A stretch of DNA of 64,000 bases from Flavobacteriales bacterium (GTDB lineage Bacteria; Bacteroidota; Bacteroidia; Flavobacteriales_F; PHOS-HE28): contig JADJQW010000002.1 in assembly GCA_016712535.1 (NCBI GenBank), positions 186,001-250,000 of the forward strand, in the 5' to 3' direction. Below the pieces are notes generated by a model. The model was not told the DNA's origin, ran no database searches, and saw only the letters and a program-made list of their open reading frames with translations. Shown here one piece after another: positions 1-8,081 of the stretch (position 1 is its first letter; every line of letters begins with the position of its first letter). The position numbers and the translations under genes are program-made.

Positions 1-48
1 ACAAGATGATGAAGGGAGCGATGTGAGCGCTGATAGAAGCCGCCCGGC

Positions 49-56
49 TATCTTCG
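49..56 (+). promoter_or_regulatory. -7 element upstream of ileS
   Basis: TATCTTCG fits the Bacteroidetes -7 consensus TAnnTT(T/C)G. No TTG lies at the expected -33 position. Transcription would begin near base 63, so the TTG codon at 64 would have almost no leader; this supports the ATG at 76 as the ileS start. Confidence 0.45.
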
Positions 57-75
57 CGGCCCTTTGAAATCCGCG

Positions 76-3000
76 ATGGACAAGCGTTTCCCGCAATACG
101 ACGAACTCGACCTGCCCAAGGTCGCTGAAGAAGTGCAGAAGCAATGGGAGGCCGAGGACACCTTCGGCCGCAGCCTGGAGCTGCGCAAGAACGCGCCGCC
201 CTTCGTGTTCTACGAGGGTCCGCCCAGCGCCAACGGCCTGCCCGGCATCCACCACGTGATGGCGCGCACCATCAAGGACATCTTCTGCCGCTACCAGACG
301 CAGAAAGGCCACCGCGTGGATCGCAAAGCCGGCTGGGACACCCATGGCCTGCCCATCGAGCTGGGCGTGGAGAAGGAGCTCGGCATCACCAAGGAGGACA
401 TCGGGAAGAGCATCAGCATTGAAGAGTACAACGCCGCGTGCAAGAAGGCCGTGATGCGCTACACCGATGTGTGGAACGACCTCACCAAGCGCATCGGCTT
501 CTGGCTCGATCTGGAGAAGCCCTACGTCACCTACCACACCAAGTACATCGAGAGCGTGTGGCACCTGTTGAAGCAGCTGTACGACCAGGACCTGCTGTAC
601 AAGGGCTACACCATTCAGCCTTACTCGCCCGCAGCGGGCACGGGCCTTTCAAGCCACGAGCTGAACCAGCCCGGCACCTACAAGCCGGTGAAGGACACCA
701 GCGTGGTGGCGCAGTTCAAGGTGAAGCGCGATGCGAACAGCGAATGGCTGTTCAAAGACGCCTTCGGAGATGTGTTCATCCTCGCATGGACGACCACACC
801 CTGGACCCTGCCCAGCAACTGCGCGCTCACCGTGGGCCCCAAGCTGGACTACGTGCGCGTGAGGACCTTCAACCCCTACACGCATGCGCCGCAGACCGTG
901 GTGCTGGCGAAGGCCCGGTTGAACGCTTACTTCAAAGAGGACAACCAGGACGCTTCGTTCGAGGACTACAAGAAGGATGGCAAGAACATCCCCTGGAGCA
1001 TCCTCGATGATTTCTACGGTCACCAGTTGGAAGGCGTGCGCTACGAGCAGCTGCTCCCTTACGCGGCACCGGAGGGCGGCGACGCGTTCAAGGTGATCGG
1101 CGGCGACTTCGTGACCACGGAGGACGGCACCGGCGTGGTCCATACGGCACCCAGCTTCGGCGCGGACGACCAGCGTGTGGCGCGCCAGCATGGCATCGGG
1201 TCGCTCACGCTGGTGGACCTGCGCGGCCGCTTCAAGCATGAAGTGACCGACTTCGCTGGCGAGTACGTGAAGGCAGAGTACCTCAGCGCGGAGGAGCAGG
1301 CGGCCGAGGCGAAGAAGCAAGGGCGCGACAAGTACCTCAGCGTGGACGAGCGCATCGCCATCAAGCTGAAGACCGAAGGCCGAGCCTTCAAGGTGGAGAA
1401 GTACGAGCACAACTACCCGCACTGCTGGCGCACCGACAAGCCCGTGCTGTACTACCCGCTCGACAGCTGGTTCGTGCGCGTCACCGCGAAGAAGGACCGG
1501 TTGATCGCGCTCAACAAGACCATCACCTGGAAACCCGAGAGCACCGGCACCGGCCGCTTCGGCAACTGGCTGGAGAACCTGCAGGACTGGAACCTCTCGC
1601 GCAGCCGCTACTGGGGCATTCCACTGCCCATCTGGCGCACGGAGGATGGCAGCGAGGAGCTCTGCATCGGTTCACTCGCACAACTGAAGGAGGAGGTCGC
1701 CCGCGCCGTGAAGGCCGGTATGATGGCGGCAGACCCCTACGCCGCCTTCGTGCCAGGCGACATGAGCGATTCCAATTACGACCGCATCGACATCCACCGC
1801 CCGTACGTGGACAACATCGTGCTGGTGAGCCCCGGCGGCAAGCCCATGCGTCGCGAGACCGACCTGATCGACGTGTGGTTCGACAGCGGAGCGATGCCCT
1901 ACGCGCAGTGGCACTACCCCTTCGAGAACGAGGCCACCTTCAAGGAGAAGTTCCCCGCAGCCTTCATCGCCGAAGGCGTGGACCAGACCCGTGGCTGGTT
2001 CTACACGCTGCACGCCATCGCCACGCTCACGCAGGACAGCGTGGCCTACCAGACCGTGGTGAGCAATGGCCTGGTGCTCGACAAGGTGGGCCAGAAGATG
2101 AGCAAGCGACTAGGCAATGCGGTGGACCCCTTCAAGACGCTGGACCAGTACGGCGCCGATGCCGTGCGCTGGTACATGATCAGCAACGCCTCACCGTGGG
2201 ACAACCTGAAGTTCGATGCAGAAGGCATCACTGAAGTGCAGCGTAAGTTCTTCCGCGCGCTCTTCAACACCTACAATTTCTTCGCACTGTACGCGAACAT
2301 CGATGGATTCGACGGGAAGGGCGAGGCGACGTTGACGGAGAGCGACCGCTGGATCCTCTCGCGCCTGAACAGCGTGCTGAAACTAGCGGACGCGAGCTAC
2401 GCCGACTACGAGCCCACCATCGCCGCACGTGCGATCCAGGACTTCGTGGTGGAGGACCTCAGTAATTGGTACGTGCGCCTCAACCGCCGCCGCTTCTGGA
2501 AAGGCGAGATCGGTGCCGATAAGAACGCCGCGTTCAGCACACTGCATCGTTGCCTGGAAGTGATCGCGATGCTCAGCGCACCCATCGCGCCCTTCTTCAG
2601 CGACCGTCTTTACCGTGATCTGACTGGTTCGAGTGTCCACCTCAGCGATTGGCCGAAGCACGACGCGTCGCTTATCGACACCGAGCTCGAGCAGCGTACG
2701 GCACTCGCGCAGAAGCTCACCTCGCTGGTGCTCAGCATCCGCAAGAAGGAAGGTCACCGTGTGCGGCAGCCCTTGCAGAAGATGCTGGTGCCTGTGACCG
2801 ATGACGCGATGCGTACGCGCTTGGAGGCCATCCGCGACCTGGTGCTGAGCGAGGTGAACGTGAAGGAGCTCGTCATCCTGGACGCCAGCGAGAGCAAGCT
2901 CACCAAGAAGATCAAGCCCATCTTCCCGAAGCTGGGCGCACGGATGGGCAAGCTCATGAAGAGCGTAGCCGCTGCCATCACGGCGTTCGATCAATCGCAG

Positions 3001-3459
3001 ATCGCGGAACTGGAAGCGAATGGCTCCATGAGGCTGACTATCGAGGGACAAGAGGTGGAGGTGCTCCGCGACGATGTGGAGATCACTGCGGAGAATGTCC
3101 CGGGCTTGAGCGTGGCCAGCGATGGCGCGCTCACCGTTGCGCTCGACATCACCCTCACCGATGAACTCCTCCAAGAAGGCATCGCGCGCGAGCTGGTGAG
3201 CAGGATCCAGGGCTTGCGGAAGGAGAGCGGCTTCGAGGTTACGGATCGCGTGCTGCTGCACATTCATGCCGGAGGCGACGAACGATTGGCGCGAGCTGTC
3301 CGCAGCCATGCCGCCTACATACTCGCCGAGACTTTGGCAATAACACCTGAAGACCAAGTGCTTGTGCCCGCATTACCCGCGGAGGGCGCAGGCATCCATG
3401 AGGTGGAGATCGACGACCGCCTCCGCTGCGCGCTAAGCCTTGTCCAATCGGCCAATTGA
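76..3459 (+). CDS. ileS: isoleucyl-tRNA synthetase
   Basis: Charges tRNA-Ile with isoleucine in the cytoplasm. The 1127-residue length fits the long IleS type found in Bacteroidetes. The class I signature PPSANGLPGIHH lies near residues 49-60 (HIGH equivalent), and the second signature KMSKR is at about 674-678, read from bases 2095-2109. A large editing (CP1) domain separates them, and the anticodon-binding region follows, with conserved tryptophan motifs such as LSNWYVRLNRRRFW. I chose the ATG at 76 because the in-frame TTG at 64 would sit on the transcription start. The DksA-like gene and lspA follow on the same strand, a usual order in this phylum. Confidence 0.97.
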   Translation: MDKRFPQYDELDLPKVAEEVQKQWEAEDTFGRSLELRKNAPPFVFYEGPPSANGLPGIHHVMARTIKDIFCRYQTQKGHRVDRKAGWDTHGLPIELGVEKELGITKEDIGKSISIEEYNAACKKAVMRYTDVWNDLTKRIGFWLDLEKPYVTYHTKYIESVWHLLKQLYDQDLLYKGYTIQPYSPAAGTGLSSHELNQPGTYKPVKDTSVVAQFKVKRDANSEWLFKDAFGDVFILAWTTTPWTLPSNCALTVGPKLDYVRVRTFNPYTHAPQTVVLAKARLNAYFKEDNQDASFEDYKKDGKNIPWSILDDFYGHQLEGVRYEQLLPYAAPEGGDAFKVIGGDFVTTEDGTGVVHTAPSFGADDQRVARQHGIGSLTLVDLRGRFKHEVTDFAGEYVKAEYLSAEEQAAEAKKQGRDKYLSVDERIAIKLKTEGRAFKVEKYEHNYPHCWRTDKPVLYYPLDSWFVRVTAKKDRLIALNKTITWKPESTGTGRFGNWLENLQDWNLSRSRYWGIPLPIWRTEDGSEELCIGSLAQLKEEVARAVKAGMMAADPYAAFVPGDMSDSNYDRIDIHRPYVDNIVLVSPGGKPMRRETDLIDVWFDSGAMPYAQWHYPFENEATFKEKFPAAFIAEGVDQTRGWFYTLHAIATLTQDSVAYQTVVSNGLVLDKVGQKMSKRLGNAVDPFKTLDQYGADAVRWYMISNASPWDNLKFDAEGITEVQRKFFRALFNTYNFFALYANIDGFDGKGEATLTESDRWILSRLNSVLKLADASYADYEPTIAARAIQDFVVEDLSNWYVRLNRRRFWKGEIGADKNAAFSTLHRCLEVIAMLSAPIAPFFSDRLYRDLTGSSVHLSDWPKHDASLIDTELEQRTALAQKLTSLVLSIRKKEGHRVRQPLQKMLVPVTDDAMRTRLEAIRDLVLSEVNVKELVILDASESKLTKKIKPIFPKLGARMGKLMKSVAAAITAFDQSQIAELEANGSMRLTIEGQEVEVLRDDVEITAENVPGLSVASDGALTVALDITLTDELLQEGIARELVSRIQGLRKESGFEVTDRVLLHIHAGGDERLARAVRSHAAYILAETLAITPEDQVLVPALPAEGAGIHEVEIDDRLRCALSLVQSAN

Positions 3460-3473
3460 GAGTGGTGCCCGGC

Positions 3474-3481
3474 TATATTTG
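3474..3481 (+). promoter_or_regulatory. -7 element upstream of DksA-like gene
   Basis: TATATTTG matches the Bacteroidetes -7 consensus exactly and lies 27 bp before the start codon, in the short gap after ileS. A TTG overlaps the ileS stop (3456-3458), but the spacing of 15 bp is shorter than the usual 19 or so. Confidence 0.5.
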
Positions 3482-3508
3482 CGGATCTTTTAACGAACCC
3501 CCGCCGTC

Positions 3509-4378
3509 ATGGCCAAGAAGATCGCGAAGAAGCCGGCGAAGCCCGTAGCCAAGAAAGCTGCGAAGCCTGCTGTCAAGAAGCCTGTCAAGGCCAGCAAGCC
3601 TGCCGCGAAGCCCAAGGCCAAACCCGTGAAGGCGGCCAAGCCCGTGGCGAAGAAACCCGTGAGCAAACCGGTTGCGAAACCCGTGGCGAAGAAGGCCGTG
3701 GCCAAGCCTGCACCGAAGCCTGCAGCCAAGGCTCCCGTGAAGCCTGTTGCGAAGGCTGTTGCCAAAGCCCCGGCAAAGGCTGCTTCAAAGCCTGTTGCTC
3801 CGGTGAAGGCCGCGCCTGCAGCAGCCAAACCTGTAACCAAGCCGGCCCCAGTGGCCGCCCCCAAGCCCGTGAAGAAGGAAGCGAAGAAGGAAGCGAAGGA
3901 GCCCAAGGCACCGGCTGCACCGTTGGTGACACAAGTATCAGCGCCCATGCGCCCGGTATCCGCACCGGTCGTGAAGAAGCATGTGAGCACCTTGGAAAGC
4001 GCCGACAAGGCCCGCTACAATGACGATGAGCTTGAGGAGTTCCGCGAGATCATCAAGAAGAAGCTCGATGAGGCCCGTAAGGACTACGACCTTCTGAAGC
4101 AGACCTTGGCCAACACGGACAACAATGGCACCGACGACACGAGCCCGTCGTTCAAGATGATCGAGGATGGGAGCGAGACCCTGAGCCGTGAAGAGACCGC
4201 GCAGCTCGCCGCACGACAGGAGAAGTTCATCAAGCACCTCGAGGACGCCTTGCTGCGTATCCGCAACAAGACCTACGGCATCTGCCGCGTCACCGGCCGG
4301 TTGATCAGCAAGGAGCGCCTGCGCTTGGTGCCCCATGCGACGCTGAGCATCGAGGCCAAGCAGCAGATGGGCAACTAA
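3509..4378 (+). CDS. TraR/DksA-like protein with lysine/alanine/proline-rich histone-like N-terminus
   Basis: 289 residues in two parts. Residues 1 to about 150 are low-complexity Lys/Ala/Pro/Val repeats (KPVAK-type units) resembling bacterial histone H1-like tails, so nucleic-acid binding is likely. Residues about 165-289 match the TraR/DksA family: a coiled-coil hairpin, then the region that normally forms a C4 zinc finger. Here only C259 remains; the other three positions read T262, S280 and A283, so zinc binding is unlikely. DksA-family proteins act through the RNA polymerase secondary channel; whether this one does is inference. It lies between ileS and lspA, where Bacteroidetes commonly carry a family member. 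ATG start, with a good -7 element upstream. Confidence 0.85.
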   Translation: MAKKIAKKPAKPVAKKAAKPAVKKPVKASKPAAKPKAKPVKAAKPVAKKPVSKPVAKPVAKKAVAKPAPKPAAKAPVKPVAKAVAKAPAKAASKPVAPVKAAPAAAKPVTKPAPVAAPKPVKKEAKKEAKEPKAPAAPLVTQVSAPMRPVSAPVVKKHVSTLESADKARYNDDELEEFREIIKKKLDEARKDYDLLKQTLANTDNNGTDDTSPSFKMIEDGSETLSREETAQLAARQEKFIKHLEDALLRIRNKTYGICRVTGRLISKERLRLVPHATLSIEAKQQMGN

Positions 4379-4407
4379 GCCAAGGGGCTGCTATTCCGCT
4401 CAAGGCC

Positions 4408-5088
4408 TTGAAGCGCGCTGCCGCCATCATCCTGCTCGTGCTGCTGGCCGATCAGGCGCTGAAGGTGTGGGTGAAGCTCACCTTCACCATCGGGCAGCAC
4501 ATCCCGGAGCACCTCGATAGCTGGTATTACCTCCACTTCATCGAGAACGAGGGCATGGCCTTCGGCATGAAGCTCGGCGGGGAGTATGGAAAACTGGCCC
4601 TGACTCTGCTCCGCATCGCTGCCGTGTTCGGCATCGGCTTGGCCCTGCGCCGCATGGTAGCTCAGCAGGCCTCCTTGCTGCAGGTGGTCAGCGTCTCGCT
4701 TGTGTTCGCGGGCGCCCTCGGGAACATCATCGACAGCACGTTCTATGGACTGCTCTTCAGCGCCAGCACCCCGCACGAGGTCGCTGAATTCCTGCCGGCC
4801 GCCGGCGGTTATGCAGGTTTGTTCCACGGCGCCGTGGTGGACATGTTCCACTTCCCCATCTGGCGCGGGCAGCTCCCCCTTTGGTTGCCGCGCATCGGTG
4901 GATCCTACTTCGAGTTCTTCCAGCCGGTCTTCAACATCGCCGATGCGGCCATCACCATGGGCATCGTTCTCTTCATCCTCGCGCAGCGCCGCCTGAAGCA
5001 TGCGCCTGCTGAAGCCCCGGCACCGGACAAGCCGGATGAGGCCCCGTCATCGCCCGTGACTTCAGCGGACTCGCCACTTAACCTTTGA
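4408..5088 (+). CDS. lspA: lipoprotein signal peptidase (signal peptidase II)
   Basis: Cleaves the signal peptide of prolipoproteins in the inner membrane. 226 residues with four predicted membrane segments (about 3-18, 63-80, 90-110, 177-195). Motif NEGMAF is at 47-52. The two catalytic aspartates are D145 in GAVVDMFHFP and D179 in FNIADAAI. There is a long insert before VVD, and a Pro/Ala/Glu-rich C-terminal tail beyond residue 200. Translation starts at TTG (4408), 29 bp after the DksA-like gene, so it is probably co-transcribed. Its 3' end overlaps the convergent M1 peptidase gene by 11 bp. Confidence 0.95.
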   Translation: MKRAAAIILLVLLADQALKVWVKLTFTIGQHIPEHLDSWYYLHFIENEGMAFGMKLGGEYGKLALTLLRIAAVFGIGLALRRMVAQQASLLQVVSVSLVFAGALGNIIDSTFYGLLFSASTPHEVAEFLPAAGGYAGLFHGAVVDMFHFPIWRGQLPLWLPRIGGSYFEFFQPVFNIADAAITMGIVLFILAQRRLKHAPAEAPAPDKPDEAPSSPVTSADSPLNL

Positions 5089-7018
5089 TGAACCGCAGCT
5101 CGATGCGGGCCCCATCGCTGCTCACGACATGCACGGTGTAGTGGCCGGGCGCCAAGCGCGCACTCGGCACCGGAACGCGTAGGTCTTCCACCACTGGATT
5201 GGCCGCAATAGCCATCCGCCCCAAGGCATCAATCACCTCCAGGCGCACTTGTCCGCTCATGCGCCCGCCCACGTGCAGCCACGCATCATCCGTAACCGGG
5301 TTCGGATAGATCAACGAGCGGTCGCGGTCCTCGAACACGGCCATTGGCAGTTTGAGCACGAGGTTCTGCCCGCTCACGATCCAGAGGTCCGGGTCGAACT
5401 GAGCGGAATCGGCCTGGAACGGAAGGTCGAACTCGAAGCGCTGCCCGCTGCTCAGATGGTTGAGCCGGACCAGCTCTTCCTGGCCATCGCCGGTGAAGCG
5501 CAAGGCCACCGGCATCTCGAAGAATCCGACGCTTGCGTGCGAGGTCGTTTGGTCGATCCCGACATGCACCCGGCCTTCGGCCTCCTGCGCCCAAGCCACT
5601 TGATACGTGGGGAATCCCTGGCCGCTGTGCCAATCCGCCATGAACTCTGAAAGGCTCAAGCCGCTGGCGGTTTCCAAATGCGCCACGAGCTGCGCGGTCA
5701 CTGCGCTTCTGTTGCGCACCAGGGGGTCGTTGAGATAGTCTCGAACGCCTTGGAAGAAGGCCTCGTCGCCGCACACCCAGCGCAGCATGTGCAGCAGCAG
5801 CGCGCCTTTCGCATAGGTGAGCCGCACATCGAAGAGCCGTCCGATATTCAGCGTGTCGGTGACGAGCACGCTGCCGCCGGGCTGTGAGGTCACCTGATTC
5901 ATGCGCGCACGGATCTGCGGCTTCCAGTACTGCGGCGCGAGGCGCTCGTAGCAGAGCATCTGCAGGTAGGTGGCGAACCCTTCATTCAGCCAGAGGTCCT
6001 GCCAAGTGCCGCAGGTGACCAGGTTGCCGAACCACTGATGCGCCGCTTCGTGCGCAATGAGCTCGTACCATAGGCCGCCCATGAAGCTCATGGTCTGGTG
6101 CTCCATGCCGCCGCCCCAGCCGAACTGCGCATGCCCGTACTTCTCATCAGCAAAGGGGTAGGGCCCGAAGAGCTCGCTATAGAGCTGCAGCTGCGCCACT
6201 ATGTCGTTGCTAGCGATCTGCCAAGCACCGAGGTTCTCGGGGTAGCAGTAGTTGAGCACCTCCACATCGCCATCGGCCAGTGGAACAGTGTTGCTGAACA
6301 CGCTGTAATTGGTGACCGCAAGCGCGATGAGGTAATAAGCAATCGGGTGCCGATGGCGCCAATGGAAGCGCACCTCCCCGTTGCCCAGATCGGTTTCTTC
6401 GATCAGCAGCCCGTTGCTCGCCACACGGTTGCCAGTGGTTGTGGTCACGATCAGGTCCAGCGAATCGGCCTTGTCGTTCAGGTCCTGCTTGCACGGCCAC
6501 CAATCCTTCGCGCCATAAGGCTCGCTCAGGGTCCAGACGATGGGCGCGCCATCATGTTCGGCCTGGGCGAACGACCCGAATCCGTTCTGCGGCGGTTCGC
6601 CGGCGTAGGCGATGGAGACCTCGGCGGTCTCTCCTTCCGCAATGGGGTCGGGCAGCAACAAGGTGAGTTCGTCGTCCACGTGCAGATAGGCAACGGCAGT
6701 GCCGTCCACGATGGTTGAAGAGACGATAAGGGCATTGCTGAGATCGAGTTCAATGGCCTCCAGCTCCGCCAACGCCGTGATCCGGTGGGTAACAAGACCG
6801 GAGATGGCGCGCACCGCAGGGTCAATCACCAGGTCGAGGCGGTGATGAACCATGTCGTACCCGCGGGAAGGCTCGCTTCGTCCCTGGCGTTGAGCAAGTC
6901 CCGCATGGCAGCACGCCTCGTCGGAGGCGATGCGCTCGATGGCGTGCGGGTCATAGCAGACCTGTGCTGCGATCAGCCAGGGTGCCGATGCGGCAAGGAC
7001 GAATGCAAGCGCGCGCAT
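5078..7018 (-). CDS. secreted M1-family aminopeptidase with T9SS type A sorting domain
   Basis: Zinc aminopeptidase predicted to be exported. The 646-residue protein begins with a signal peptide (MRALAFVLAASAPWLIAAQ). The N-terminal beta domain leads to the exopeptidase motif GGMEH and the zinc site HEAAH (323-327), with the second glutamate in NEGFATY about 18 residues later. The last 75 or so residues (YPNPVTDDAWLHV ... ELRFIKG) form a type A T9SS sorting domain, so the enzyme should be secreted or anchored on the surface. I chose the ATG at 7018; a longer frame would run into metF and lacks the signal peptide at its N-terminus. Substrate is not predictable. Confidence 0.93.
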   Translation of the reverse strand: MRALAFVLAASAPWLIAAQVCYDPHAIERIASDEACCHAGLAQRQGRSEPSRGYDMVHHRLDLVIDPAVRAISGLVTHRITALAELEAIELDLSNALIVSSTIVDGTAVAYLHVDDELTLLLPDPIAEGETAEVSIAYAGEPPQNGFGSFAQAEHDGAPIVWTLSEPYGAKDWWPCKQDLNDKADSLDLIVTTTTGNRVASNGLLIEETDLGNGEVRFHWRHRHPIAYYLIALAVTNYSVFSNTVPLADGDVEVLNYCYPENLGAWQIASNDIVAQLQLYSELFGPYPFADEKYGHAQFGWGGGMEHQTMSFMGGLWYELIAHEAAHQWFGNLVTCGTWQDLWLNEGFATYLQMLCYERLAPQYWKPQIRARMNQVTSQPGGSVLVTDTLNIGRLFDVRLTYAKGALLLHMLRWVCGDEAFFQGVRDYLNDPLVRNRSAVTAQLVAHLETASGLSLSEFMADWHSGQGFPTYQVAWAQEAEGRVHVGIDQTTSHASVGFFEMPVALRFTGDGQEELVRLNHLSSGQRFEFDLPFQADSAQFDPDLWIVSGQNLVLKLPMAVFEDRDRSLIYPNPVTDDAWLHVGGRMSGQVRLEVIDALGRMAIAANPVVEDLRVPVPSARLAPGHYTVHVVSSDGARIELRFIKG

Positions 7019-7044
7019 AGCGCCAAGGTAAGGTGGGGCAGCCC

Positions 7045-7998
7045 CTACATCACGGCCGATACCACGGCACGCACCGCCTCGCTCCGGCCCATGGTGTAGA
7101 AATGCAGGCATGGCGCGTTGCGCTCCCGAAGCTCCTTCGCCTGCGCGATGCACCATTCGATGCCGAGTCGCTTCACCTCGAGGTCGCTTCGGCATTTCAC
7201 CAGTTCGTTCGCGAAGGCATCGGGCAGGTCCACACGGAAGGTCTTCGGGAGGAAGGCGATGTGCTTGAGCGTGGTGAGCGGTTTGAGGCCCGGGATGATG
7301 GGCACCATGATCCCTGCTTCGCGGCAGAGATCAACGAAGTGGAAATACTTCGCGTTGTCGAAGAACATCTGCGTCACAAGGTACTCGGCACCCGCATCCA
7401 CCTTCTGCTTCAGATAAGCGACATCGACGTTGAGATTGAGCGCCTCCGGATGCTTCTCCGGGTAGCAGGCTGCGCCCACGCAGAGGTCGGTGGGGGCGGC
7501 CTCCTGCTCTTCCTCGTGAAGGTACTTGCCGTGGTTGAGCCCGTTGATCTGCCGGATCAGGTCCACGGCATGCGCATGGCCATCGCGTTCCGGCGTGAAG
7601 TGCGCCTCGTTCTTGATGGCATCGCCACGCAACGCCAGCACGTTGTCGATGCCCAGGAAGTTGAGCTCGATCAGCGCGTCCTCGGTCTCTTCCTGGCTGA
7701 AGCCGCCGCAGATCAGGTGCGGCACCGTGTCGATGCCGTACTTGGCCTTGAGCATGGCGCAGATGCCCACCGTGCCCGGCCGTTTCCGCAGGCGCACGCG
7801 CTGGGTAAGTCCATTGCCCTTCTCTTTATAGATCACCTCCTCCCGGTGATAGGTCACGTTGATGAAGCTCGGGCCGAATTCGATCAGCGGATCGATGCCC
7901 TCGTAAATGGACCGGATGTCCCTCCCTTTCAACGGAGGGAGGATCTCGAAGCTGAAGAGGGTGCGGTCGGCCTTGCGCAAGTGGTCGATGACCTTCAT
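7045..7998 (-). CDS. metF: methylenetetrahydrofolate reductase
   Basis: Reduces 5,10-methylene-THF to 5-methyl-THF for methionine synthesis, with FAD. At 317 residues it is typical bacterial length. The N-terminus carries FSFEILPP, with the conserved glutamate E18. Internal motifs NVTYHRE, LALRGD and a GxNHGKY-like flavin/folate region follow the family pattern, and VTQMFFDN with PIIPGLKPL mark the C-terminal half of the barrel. The gene ends 26 bp before the M1 peptidase start. A -7-like element (TACTTTAG) precedes it. Confidence 0.95.
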   Translation of the reverse strand: MKVIDHLRKADRTLFSFEILPPLKGRDIRSIYEGIDPLIEFGPSFINVTYHREEVIYKEKGNGLTQRVRLRKRPGTVGICAMLKAKYGIDTVPHLICGGFSQEETEDALIELNFLGIDNVLALRGDAIKNEAHFTPERDGHAHAVDLIRQINGLNHGKYLHEEEQEAAPTDLCVGAACYPEKHPEALNLNVDVAYLKQKVDAGAEYLVTQMFFDNAKYFHFVDLCREAGIMVPIIPGLKPLTTLKHIAFLPKTFRVDLPDAFANELVKCRSDLEVKRLGIEWCIAQAKELRERNAPCLHFYTMGRSEAVRAVVSAVM

Positions 7999-8022
7999 CC
8001 GATGGGCGTTTTCAAAGGGCGG

Positions 8023-8030
8023 CTAAAGTA
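8023..8030 (-). promoter_or_regulatory. candidate -7 element for metF
   Basis: On the minus strand this reads TACTTTAG, one mismatch from TAnnTTTG, and is placed 24 bp before the metF ATG. No clear -33 TTG was found. Confidence 0.3.
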
Positions 8031-8060
8031 GGAAGGCCCTTCACGGTGGAAGGGCCCTCC
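8031..8060 (-). terminator. hairpin after the surface-protein gene pair
   Basis: Inverted repeat with 12-base arms (8031-8042 and 8049-8060, one mismatch) and a 6-base loop. It lies 21 bp beyond the stop of the 823-residue surface protein and just before the metF promoter region. The T-rich tail is weak, so termination is inferred mainly from position. Confidence 0.5.
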
Positions 8061-8081
8061 ATTGTTCAAAGCCTCGAGCCC

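Noticed and set aside
64..75. TTG start for ileS giving four extra residues
   Set aside because: The -7 element at 49-56 puts the transcription start next to this codon; ATG at 76 fits better.
2383..3357. 324-codon minus-strand open frame within ileS
   Set aside because: Antisense to the ileS anticodon-binding region; no motif, composition typical of the reverse frame.
7019..7195. N-terminal extension of the M1 peptidase
   Set aside because: It would overlap the metF coding region and would bury the signal peptide 60 residues inside the protein.
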